NCBI GenBank assembly: GCA_024220525.1
Contig: JAMYWO010000014.1
Span: forward strand, 17,267 to 38,261
Direction: 5' to 3'
Length of the DNA stretch: 20,995 bases
Source: Cochliopodium minus
Lineage: Eukaryota; Discosea; Himatismenida; Cochliopodiidae
Part shown: positions 9,128 through 19,112 of the stretch, in pieces
Layout: the number at the start of each line of letters is the position of its first letter
Position numbering within the stretch: the stretch's first letter is position 1
Notes under the pieces: generated by a model
What the model was told of the DNA's origin: nothing
Databases searched by the model: none
Seen by the model: only the letters and a program-made list of their open reading frames with translations
Made by a program: the position numbers and the translations under genes

Positions 9128-9989
9128 TTAATCATCATCGCTGTAATCTTTCATAATGGAGATATAATCCTCCAATTTTATTTTCAAAGCTTCATTCTTT
9201 TTAAATACCTCCTTGAAACTATTCTTTATCCTTGTGATATCTTCTGTTGGGAAATGCATTTTTACAAAATCATGGAAATTTTCTGGATCAGTTTCTATTG
9301 CCTCACCATTGGTATAAATTATTTCTCCCAAATTATCCAATACTTTCTTTGATTCTTTCTTTTTTTCATCATTATGTTGTACTCTGTTCAATACGCTTTC
9401 TTCCAAGTTTTTATCCATTTTTGCTTTTGCTATTATTTTGGCATCATCCAACAAATCTTGTAATTCATAACTCTTATTATCTAGTTCATTTATCAGCTTC
9501 TTTAAATCCCTTTTGAATAAAAAAAATTATTTGGCCTTATGATAAAGAATCACGAAGAATTGGAGATTGAATTGAGAAGATTTATATTATATTTTTGATG
9601 GATAAAATGTGAGTTTCAATGATGAATTATTATTATTGTAATATTGATCCATATAATAGTTTGATATTTCACAAATATCGAAGAAAATAGGTATACCTTT
9701 CAAAAATGAGATAGGAATTAGTTTTATTGATCAATTCTTTCATTTCAGATTCGAAAATTTGTTCATTCTCGGATTTTAATTCAGGGAAACTCTCCACATT
9801 ATCATTCTCAATCCAAATTTGGTTATTTATTACCCTTTTAGTCCCACTCCTTTTGAATTTTTTCGATAGCGAAAAAAGATTTATGGGAACATTAAAATGT
9901 ATGGATAGATTGAAGTTATAATTACATTTAAAAGGATTATAAGATGAAAGTGGAGAAGATTTATATTTTTTATGAGGATTGAATTTCAT
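9128..9989 (-). CDS. Coiled-coil protein of unknown function
   Basis: Two exons, 9989-9697 and 9509-9128, joined AG|G in frame, encode 224 aa ending in TAA. Residues 1-60 are basic and Ser/Asn/Phe-rich. About 75-160 is strongly helical and charged with heptad-like hydrophobic spacing (EMKELINKTNSYLIFERDLK, then LINELDNKSYELQDLLDDAK), a likely coiled coil. About 165-200 (FHDFVKMHFPTEDITRIKNS) is a mixed region, and the end is again helical, closing with YSDDD. There is no signal peptide or membrane segment, so a cytoplasmic or nuclear structural role is possible. No family is recognised. It starts only 53 bp downstream of the kinase stop on the same strand; no splice path joining the two was found. 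Confidence 0.7.
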
Positions 9990-10042
9990 TTTTTTTTTTA
10001 TTTTTTTATTTTTTAAATTTTTTAATTAAATTAAAAATTATA

Positions 10043-11341
10043 TCACATTTTCTTCAAAAGCTCATAAATTTCTTTAAAAGAAGGTCTATTAGAAGGATCA
10101 GAATCCCAACAATCAGTGATGAGAGTCATGAAAGCGTTGGGAATACCTCTCTTCTTTTGCAACAAGTTAAGGTCTTCGGGTAATCTTGGTCTAATATTCT
10201 TAGTACCTACTTGATAAATAATCTGAAAAGTATCCAATCCCTGATAAGATAATTTGGTAAAAAAAATTAATTAGATAAATTAATCAAATGAAAAAAAAAT
10301 TTAAAAATTACTTTGTATGGTATCTCTCGCATAACAAGTTCCCAACAAATAATAGCATAAGAATATACATCAATTTTTTCGTCATATTTTTCACCTTTAA
10401 AAAAAATAATTTTATTTTTTTTATTTTTTTTATTTTTTTTTATTTTTCTTATTCAATTTACCTTTTAATAATTCAGGACTACTCCATGCGGGAGTACCAC
10501 ATGCAGTCATGGTGACGCTATTCTGGGGAGCGAGACGAGAAAGTCCAAAGTCACATACCTTCACTCTCCAATAATCATCCACCAACAAATTGTGGCTTTT
10601 TAAATCTCTGTGTATTACAATAGGATTACAAGAATGCAAATAAATCATACCCTAAAAAAAAATTTTTTCATTTTATTTTTTTTTTTGATAAATTATTTTT
10701 TTAATTATTATTTTTTTTTTTACCTTTGTTGCATCCACACAAATATCTTTTATTCTTTTCCACTGCAAGTCTATGGAGTGGTCATGTATAATTTCAAACA
10801 AAGAGCCTTTGGGCATATATTCAAATATCATATACAATTCTCCATCATTTTTAGTATGCGTACCTATCATTAAATAAATTTTTTATCGATTTAAATACTT
10901 TTTTATTTTATTTGAATATTTTTTTGATTTTTCGCAAAAAATTTTTTTGTATTATGATTGAAATATTTGTATTTTTACCCAAAAATTGAACGATATTGGG
11001 GTGACGCAATGCGGATAAAAGTGAAACCTCTCTAATAAAATCTTGTTTTTCTTCACTGTTTTGTTTAACGTGAAGTGATTTTACAGCCACCTCTTTTTTT
11101 AAAAAAAATGAAATAAGAAATAAAACTATAAAAAAACTAAAAAAATGATTTTTTTACCAGTTCCTGTCCATGTTGCTCTATATACATTCCCGAATGATCC
11201 TTTTCCAATAGTTTCTTCAATGACTAGATCTTCGTCGTCAAAAACAACAGAATCGTTTGGGGTGTCTCCGATTCTAGAAAGATTACGAGTGTTAGAAATG
11301 GAACTGTAGGTGCTTTCCTCCACCAATTTTTCTATTTTCAT
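10043..11341 (-). CDS. TKL-type protein kinase
   Basis: Six exons: 11341-11158, 11092-10979, 10863-10724, 10651-10462, 10394-10312, 10240-10043, all in phase, 302 aa ending in TGA. It is almost only a kinase domain (about residues 38-300) behind a short Ser-rich N-terminus. All catalytic elements are present: Gly loop IGKGSFGNVYRATW (46-51), VAVK Lys66, helix C Glu83, HRDLKSHN (160-167), DFG (180-182), GTPAWSSPE (198-206) and the subdomain XI Arg in DSDPSNRPSF. HRDLKSxN with GTPAW and the CW(D/E).(D/N)P..RPSF ending is typical of the tyrosine-kinase-like group (Raf/MLK/CTR1-like), common in amoebae. Predicted activity is Ser/Thr phosphorylation, or dual specificity; the substrate is unknown. 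No regulatory domain is attached. Confidence 0.92.
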
Positions 11342-11485
11342 TTTCCTAATTTTTTTTTTTTTTTAAAAAAAGTAAATTAAAGTTTAAAGGGAAGAAGTGA
11401 TTATTGTTTTAAATGGGGTTTAGTAAAAATTATTTTAAATCATATTTATAACTATCTTCAGATTTTAAATAAGAAGAAATTTATT

Positions 11486-12768
11486 TTATTTTAAAAGAAA
11501 AACATACCAACAATACAATAAACCTAAAACACTAGCGATGGCAATGATAATAGAACAAACAACGACAGTGATCTTGGAAATCTTCTTCATTTCCGGAGAA
11601 ATGGTAGGAGCAACAGTAGGGACAGGAGTACTGGTAGAATTATTGTTAGTAGGAGTGACACTATGAGGAACAACTGTAGGAGAAATAGTAGAAGGGATAA
11701 CAGTAGAAGGGATAAGAGTAGAAGGGATAAGAGTGGAAGGAATTACAGTTGGTCCCAAAGTAGGAGCAACCGTATCGGGTGCAACAGTGATGGGAGTATC
11801 GATAAGATCCAACTGAATTTTGAAGATGATCGAAGACAAACAGATCTCTTTTTTATCTGGATTCGTTATATGTATTTGGACGGTGGAGTTTATTTCGTAG
11901 GGATAGTATTGATAGTTTGATTGTGAGATGTCCCTGTAGAAGGTTGTCGTGCAAGAATTGTTGCAGCCGCAGTTTCCGTTTCCTTCTAGTGCTGTGATCA
12001 GCTTCACCAGGTTCATTTCTCCCTCGTATCCAAATGTTATTCTTATTCTTCCTCCCCATGTTTTTTCCAATCCCTAGATGGTTTTTATTTAAAAATGAAA
12101 TTTCATTTTTTCGAATTATCTTGAATGATAAGTATTTATTTCGAATATTTGATAAATTTTTTTTTTTCCGTAAATTTAGAAAAAAATATTTTCTGAATTT
12201 TGCGTCACTGATTTAATTTTTTTATATAATTTATATTGAGCGGACATCTCTTTTTATCAAAGTATATATTATTCATAATGGAGATATAAACTTTCACTAT
12301 ATATCTCAAATGCATATATTTCATTGATTCAAAGAATTGTGGAATTTAATTCTCAATATATATTATATCTATTCTCCTCTTTGTTTTTTTTTTACCAATG
12401 TTGTTATTTGAAATCTTGTTATATTCCATGTCGTAGGAGGGAATTGTGTAAAATCGATATAATTATCAATCATTGTATCTTCATCAAAACATTGAGCAGT
12501 ACAATCACCTTTAGTGCAATTGCATCCAACATCTCCAACGAAATCAATCTCATAAGGAATAATAACAGCTTATGAATTGTAAATAATGAATAAATGTTCG
12601 TTTATTTTCAAATTTTTTTGAGTGATTTATAAAAAGAGTGAATTTTGAGATGTAACTGTGATTATTTGAAAGATTCTAAAATAAAAAAAATTTTCTTTTA
12701 CTTTGCTGAGTAACAATAAGATTTATAAATAGGGTTAATGTGATAAACAGAAAGAATAATCCCTTCAT
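11486..12768 (-). CDS. Secreted-type membrane glycoprotein with duplicated Cys motif and Thr/Pro stalk
   Basis: Exons 12768-12702, 12568-12396 and 12073-11486 join in frame for 275 aa. Residues 1-21 (MKGLFFLFITLTLFINLIVT) are a signal peptide. The ectodomain has two related units: Cys 38, 40, 45, 49 in VGCNCTKGDCTAQCF and Cys 115, 117, 121 in GNCGCNNSCTTTFY, each followed by aromatic-rich strands (WNITRFQITT; TVQIHITNPD). Residues about 173-240 are a mucin-like Thr/Pro/Ser stalk with four (V/L)IPST repeats. A transmembrane helix spans about 248-270. It is predicted to be a cell-surface glycoprotein; the family is not recognised. C-terminal uncertainty: a strong GTATGT donor at 11507 could splice to 11451, replacing the last residues with a short YKYDLK tail and ending at 11430. 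Confidence 0.75.
11687..11746 (-). repeat. 15-bp tandem repeat encoding IPST units in the stalk
   Basis: About four copies of a 15-bp unit (plus strand agtagaagggataac, with small changes) encode (V/L)IPST repeats. The copies differ mainly by single bases that swap Val and Leu, which fits slippage-driven expansion of a Thr/Pro stalk. Confidence 0.8.
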
Positions 12769-12978
12769 TTTTTTCAAAATTTTTTTTTTTTCAAAATTTT
12801 ATTCCTCTTTTTTTTTAATTTTTATTTTATATTTGAAAATAAAGAAAACTGAGAATGAAAAGAATAAAAAAAGAGATGTTGACAAAGCAAAAAGGTTTTT
12901 CAAACAAAACATTCACGATGTGTAATTTTTAAAAATAGGATAATAAAATTTTTAATCAAAAAAAATAGAATTAAAAAA

Positions 12979-15900
12979 TTAAATAAAGATAGAATTAGGA
13001 AGGTTTTGCTTCCAATTTGAGAAAGAAAAAGTAGTCATAAACTTTTTAGGGAAAGGAACAAGATGACCTTTGACTTGAGAAAGAGTATCTGTAACATTGG
13101 TATGTTTGATATGCTTCTCCTTGAAGCTCAGGACTTTCTCCTCTATCTTGTCACCCATGTGATGAACAAAGTCCAACATCTTTTTCTTAAAGTTGACTTT
13201 CAAAGGGAAAACTATTTCTAAAATGTCTATTTCGCCCAAGTACTTTGAGACTATGTGTTTAGTGACGACTCTACCTAAATTTTAAAACAAGAAAAATGAT
13301 TTTAAATGTTCAAAGTAAGAAAAAAAAAATAATCTTGAAGAAATTTGATAATAGAAAAATAATTTTAAAAAATAAAAAATTTCAAAAAAAATAAAATTTA
13401 AAAAATTTCTTACCTTCGTTGTTTTCATTGTCTTCATAGATTTCTTTGTTTTTAGTGGTGGTTCTTACGAATTTGGGCATAGCGTAGGTCTTGTTAGGTT
13501 GGAGCAGGTCGTTCTCGTAGTCTTCATTCTCATTGGTTGTGGCTTCTTGCATGGAGACGAATTTTCCAATAGGTTGGCTCTCCTTAAAAGAATTCATTAA
13601 AGAGATATTTCCTAAAAAAAAAATAAAAGTTAAAAAAATAAAAATCAAAAATGAATAAAAAAAACATAAAAAAATAAAAATCAAAAATAAATAATAAATT
13701 ATAAAATTGAATAAAAAAAAATAAACAATAAAAAAAAATATAACAAAAACAAAAAAAAAAAAAATAAAAAAAACAATCACCATTTTCTTTTGTCAATTGA
13801 AACTTGGCGTTTTTTATCTTTTGATCTTGAATTACAAAAGATTCATCATCGGGCAACTCAATAGTATCAACATCAATTTCGTCAGTACTCTCCTCACTCT
13901 TTTTTAGACTTAAAATAGAAGAGATGTCGAAGGTGCTGGGGAATCCCTCTTTCAGCCTCATCGTGACGTTTTTGGGGTCCATTCTCTTTCCGTACAAAGG
14001 TGCATATATGTTTTTGTTCCTGCGTCCACGTTTCAGCCAAATGTCATTATAAACTTCGTTGGAAGCAGGATCTCTTATGTATCTTTAAAAAATGAAAAAT
14101 TATTTTCTTATTTTTATTTCTTTTTTTTCTTTTTTTTTTTTCTGTTTATTTTTTAATTTTATTATTTTCTTGTTTTCTGTTTTATTTATTTTTCATTTTA
14201 TTTATTTTCTTGTTTTTTTAATTAAATTTCATTTTCATTTCTATTTTTATCTTGTTTTTATCTTGTTTTTATCTATTTTTTGTTCATTTTTAATTATTAT
14301 TTTTTTTTATTTTTATTTTTATTTTATTTTTTTTGATCTTTTTTTTTTTTTATTTTTTGTGATCTTTTTTTTATTTTTTTTTTTTGTTTATTTTTTATTT
14401 TTTTAATTATTTTTATTTATTTTGGATTTTTGTTTTACTTCACTTGGGTATCTTTTAGTCCTAAGTGTTCCTGCCATAAAGACATTCTCAGGGTATGTGC
14501 AAAGGTGGTGACTTTGTAAGATTTTCCTGCCATCTTACTTGTCACATCATGATCTCCTTCTACAATCATCAATAATTCACTAAAATAAAGAATAATTATT
14601 AAAAATTAAATAAAATAATTTATAAAAATTAAATAAGGTTGAAAAATAAAACAAAAATAATTATTTAAAGTTAAAATAAATCAATAAAAATAATTCTCAA
14701 AAAAAAATTTTTATTTTATTTTTACCTATCTCTATCTCCTAACATAGATCTGTCATTAATGTTTGCAGAACCACAAAGGGCTACTCTGTCATCTACAATC
14801 ATTAGCTTGGAATGCACGTAGATAGGATGAATGAAATGTCTGTCAATGAGAGGGTTGTACTCGTTCTTCATCAAAAAGTTTATGGAAACGTATTGGTCCA
14901 CTTCCTTTGTATGTTTTTCGAGTTCGTTATAGATGTGTCTAATTGTCTTTTGTTGCCATGCATAAATGATTTTTACTATTATTTCGAAAAAAAAAATATT
15001 AATATTTTTTAAATATATTTTTTAAAGATAGTTTTTTTATTTACCTATATCGTCTTGAATCCAGTTTCCTGTTCAAAAAAATTGAAAAAAAAAAAATCAA
15101 CTTTTTTTTTCATTTTAAATCTTTTATAATTTTTTAAATTACCTTCACTATGCATTGGCACTTTTTTTTAAAAAAAGTAAAATTAAAAAATGTAATAAAA
15201 TTAGATGTAATAAATTTTTAAAAAAAAATTATACAAATGATAATAAGTCTAAATATTTCATTCTTTTTGATTTTGGAAACAATTTTTTCGATTAAACAAT
15301 CTACTATTTTGTTTTCTACACCAGACACACTGCTGATCAAAAACTGGTTTTCAATGTAGATGAAATGTTCCGCTTCGGCTATGAAATATTTGTATGCTTC
15401 GTAAATGGATCTTTCTGTACGATGAGAACCACTCCAATGTGCTAATGATCTACATAACTGAAGGTTGTATTTTCCATCTTCTTTCGAAAAGAAAGGGAAT
15501 GGATGTTTATCTTTTTTTTGAGTGACCTATTTTTTTTTTGTATTTTGAAAAAAAGATTAAAAAAATAATGAAAAAAGTAAATTTTAAAAAATGAAATAAG
15601 AAATAATATTTAATGAAAAAAGTAATAAAAGAAATACTCAATGAAAATATTAAATTTTAAATTTTTTTTACGGATGGCATGGGTACTAATAAAGGAACTT
15701 TTTTTCCATCTTCTCTTGAGTGATGATTCCATCTTTCAATAAAGTTTCTCGCAACATCGTTCGCAAAATCTCCGTCACTAAAAAAAAAATCATTTTTGGT
15801 TGAAAAAAATAAATGAAAATTAAATTACCCTCCAAATTGTATATCGTGCCAAGGTTCTCTTGGATACCTTTTAAATTTTTTTTTTTGTTTATTAAAACTA

Positions 15901-18536
15901 CGATTAGAAATTTTTTATTTTACAAATCTCTGTTTAATATAACATTAAAAGGCTCTGGAATGTTGTTACAAGGAATAATAGCAGGCTGTATTAAATTAAA
16001 TTTAACAAAAAAAAAAAAAAGAAGGGAGATTACATTATAATAGTCTTTTCCAACCCATGTGGGTCTTAAATGGGATTGATCAAATAATTTGTCTAAAATT
16101 TTTTTTAAAAAAAAAAAAATCAAAATCAAAAAATATGTAAAGATTAATGTATGATTTTTACGATCATGATGGTCCCATCTACCATATGTAAGATCTATTC
16201 CTCCAACAAAAGCTAACTTTCTGTCAATAATCAAACTTTTTTGATCTTATTAAAGTTTGTTTATTTTAAATTAATAAATTTCCTTTGCATTTAATTTCAT
16301 TTTTTTTTAAAAAAATTTTTTACGGTGAGACCAAAAGAAAACGGTGCTCTTTCCTGTATGTCTTGTAATATAAATATTCTCCCGATCTTTAAAAAGGTTT
16401 GCAGTATGTTTTGAATTCAGAATATCCTTTCAATAATTTTTTTTTAAAAAAATAAAGTTGATGAAAATAAAAAAATAAAAAAAAAATTACAACAAAAACA
16501 GAAGCTTCTCTCCAAATCATAATATAAACCTTGACACCTCTATTGGCAGCTTGGATAAGAGAAAGATCTAACCTCTGAAGGGGATCAGGATCATCTCTCG
16601 CCAAATATATTTCGGGAGAGAAAGACCAATCAGTAATGAAAATTTCCTCCTCTGCCAAGTTGATTGCTTTGAGAGCATCACACATATAATCTTTTCCATC
16701 AACGTACCATTTGGCATTGCAATTTTTTCTCATGGGCGCGAAGGATTTGAATCTTGTTTTGAGAGGTTCGTCTTGCACTATGATGTTTCTCATGATCACG
16801 TTGATCCATTTCACACATTGTTTTTCTTTTTTTTTAAAAAAAGTAAAATAAGAAAAGATAATTTCAAAATTTATTAAATTGGAAATAAAAAGTTTTACCA
16901 GAAGCATGAAAGATGTGTTTTTTATCTATAAATGAGATTGTAAAAACTTTTTTATTTTCAGATCTCAAGACTTCACATCCCACCAAATCCAATTGAATTT
17001 GTTTGTTCTTTAATGAAAACAGAAATTTAATCAATTTTAAAAATTATTAATTAATTATTTTACATGTTTATCTGTCAAAATGATAGCACCTGAATCACAT
17101 ACCGCTTGGTACTTGACACCTTCATACTCAAGTTCTCCTTCTTTGCTTGTTTCGTTTGCAAAATCTTTTGTTTTTTGAATGTCCTTTTCGATTTTCATGA
17201 TTACTCCCCAACAATCAAAAATGAGGTGGTACTTTTCAGGGTCGGAAAGGCATTTTTCTTTGTATTGTTCAAAATTGTAATTTTTTCCCTTGAAGAAATC
17301 ATTGACCAAGTCTACTATCTCATTCAAAGAAATATCAACAAAATCTTTCAACATTTTTCCTAATGACTAAAAAGGTGAAAAAAAAAAAAAATTTCATTAA
17401 AAAAAAACAAAATGAAAAGGAATTTTCACCAAAACAACTCCAGGCATTACTTCTTTTTTACTTTGATAAAGTGCAAAACTTGCTATCGTAATTGAAAATT
17501 GTTATTTTTTTGAAGGAGAAAACTAAAAAGAAAAATTTTACTTGAAATTTTGTGGTCAGTGTGGTTGTCCACTAGCCTTGATAAGGATACTGCGAACTCC
17601 CTAAAGTTTATTTCATCTTTAGCGAACAACTCATCGAATTTGGCGGAATATTTCTTGTATTCTTCAATAAGTTTTTCTTCCAGAGCTTCATCTTCGTTCA
17701 CAGGTCCACCCCAAACAGAGACAGCACCTTTAATTTAAACCTTGTAATTATTTTGTTAATTAAAAATGGTTAATTTACTTCTTATTTTTTTGTGTTCAAT
17801 TTCTCTTTGCACAACCAATTTATCTATCTCTCTTTCGTTTTTTTTGTCCGCGAATCCGTTGATGATAGAACTTGTGGATAATAAATCGAACATGTGGTTA
17901 TCATCTGATTTTTTTTTATAAAAAAAAAAAGATTTAAAATGTCACATTTCAGATTGAAATAATTCAAGATGATTGGTCAATTTTTATAAATAAATATGAA
18001 TATTGATTTTTTTAAAAAAAAAGAGGATTTCTCGTTTTTATTTTTACCATTCATTGAAGTATCCTCTTTTTTATGATGGAAGAATATCTTTCTGATCTTT
18101 AGTGGTTTGTGATGATCATTGTTCATCCCTATTCTTTCCTTCTCAGCAGTCGAATGGATGAATGCCCAAAGCTTCGCCAAAAATCCAAGAGGCAAATTTT
18201 TCTTTCTGTTCATTATTGTCTTCCAATCTTTCCATGTGAAATAATGGCCCTCTTTATTCAGAAAAAACCAATTTGAAAAGGACTCTATTTCGGATTTTTT
18301 CCCTTTCGAAAAGAATATTTGTTTATTTTTTTTATTTTTCAGTTAATTTTTTGTTTGAATTTTTTTGATTTGTTTTACATTTGAGTTTGATTTTCAGATA
18401 ATCCAAATCTTCTTTGGATATCTCTGTTTTTACTTTTATATTATGATGTGTATATTGATTTCCTTTAATAATTTTTTGTAGCAATTTTTAAAGATATTCA
18501 ATAATTGGGAACATTTCTCAAACAATTTTTACCCAT
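12979..18536 (-). CDS. Phospholipase D with PH domain and two HKD motifs
   Basis: Twenty-three exons run from ATG 18536 to the stop at 12979, giving 1142 aa. The first exon is 4 nt (18536-18533); two internal exons are 18 nt (15160-15143) and 24 nt (15068-15045). All 22 junctions keep phase. The N-terminus MGNQYT fits an N-myristoylation site. Residues about 10-300 are helical, recalling EF-hand pairs but without a canonical DxDxDG loop. A PH-like domain lies at about 305-388 ([38 protein letters not shown]). HKD1 is HHQKSLIID (H520, K522, D527), then [13 protein letters not shown] and [12 protein letters not shown]2 is HSKLMIVDD (H802, K804, D809), then [32 protein letters not shown] and a late KGHLVPFP complete the family pattern. 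It hydrolyses phosphatidylcholine to phosphatidic acid at membranes. An acidic insert of about 150 residues precedes the C-terminal block. Confidence 0.93.
14092..14436 (-). repeat. Strongly skewed A-tract intron of the PLD gene
   Basis: Intron 20 (14438-14083) is almost purely A on the sense (minus) strand and T on the plus strand, opposite to most introns here, which are T-rich on the sense strand. Its plus-strand reading as a Phe-rich ORF is an artefact of composition. Confidence 0.6.
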
Positions 18537-19112
18537 GATAAGAAAGATTTCTTTCACAGAAGACTATTTTTTTTTATTTTTTTTGAAGAATCAAATCAGT
18601 GAGAAAATAACTTCAAAAATGTACTGAAAAGTGATTTTGAACTGAATGCAATACAAGGATTGTAAAAATTGTTTTTGTGATTTAGATGATTTAAAATATT
18701 TTCAAAATCATTTTGAGTTCTTTGAACTCTGAAAGATTTTAATTTTTAAAATGAAATAAAGAATTGAAAGGAATACTTTAAATTTTAGATTGTTAAAGTT
18801 TCTTTTAGTAAATTTAATGTTCTTTCTATATCTTTTTAAAACTTAGAAGAACTTTAGAAATTCAACTGAGGAAATGGAATTCAAACTATTTAAAGCAAAA
18901 TTCTTCTACATTGAGAATGAAATAAAATTAGAAAACCAAATTGGTTTTTTAAAGAGAAATATTTTTAAAATATTGAAAATATATTACTTCACCTCTTGCA
19001 ATCGAACTTTATCAATAAGATAAATGAAAAATTTAATCTAAACCATGTTGACTTTTTATTTTTCTCTTCAAAAAAAAAAATATAAAAAATAAAAAAATAC
19101 GATAAAAAGAAT
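18537..19112. promoter_or_regulatory. Divergent spacer between PLD and CAP-Gly genes
   Basis: The largest gene-free stretch (576 bp), between divergent starts, so it should hold both promoters. It includes a perfect small hairpin, GAGTTC-ttt-GAACTC at 18715-18729, and several runs of A and T. No ORF, tRNA or recognisable regulatory motif was found. Confidence 0.4.

Noticed and set aside
9116-9516. Plus-strand hydrophobic ORFs over the coiled-coil gene
   Set aside because: They are antisense shadows of the minus-strand coding exon, without homology.
9697-9989. Possible extra intron in the first exon of the coiled-coil gene (donor near GTAATTATAA)
   Set aside because: Joining it to the nearest AG creates an immediate TGA, and the open frame is continuous without it.
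10043-11341. Idea that the kinase is a pseudokinase
   Set aside because: The VAVK Lys, helix C Glu, HRD, DFG and APE-equivalent residues are all present.
11663-11920. Plus-strand ORF rich in Arg-Arg-Asp-Ser repeats, resembling an RS-domain protein
   Set aside because: It is exactly antisense to the IPST-repeat stalk of the membrane glycoprotein, so the repeat simply reflects the 15-bp tandem unit on the other strand.
14092-14406. Plus-strand ORF of almost pure Phe, Ile and Leu
   Set aside because: It lies wholly inside PLD intron 20 and is a translation of T-tracts.
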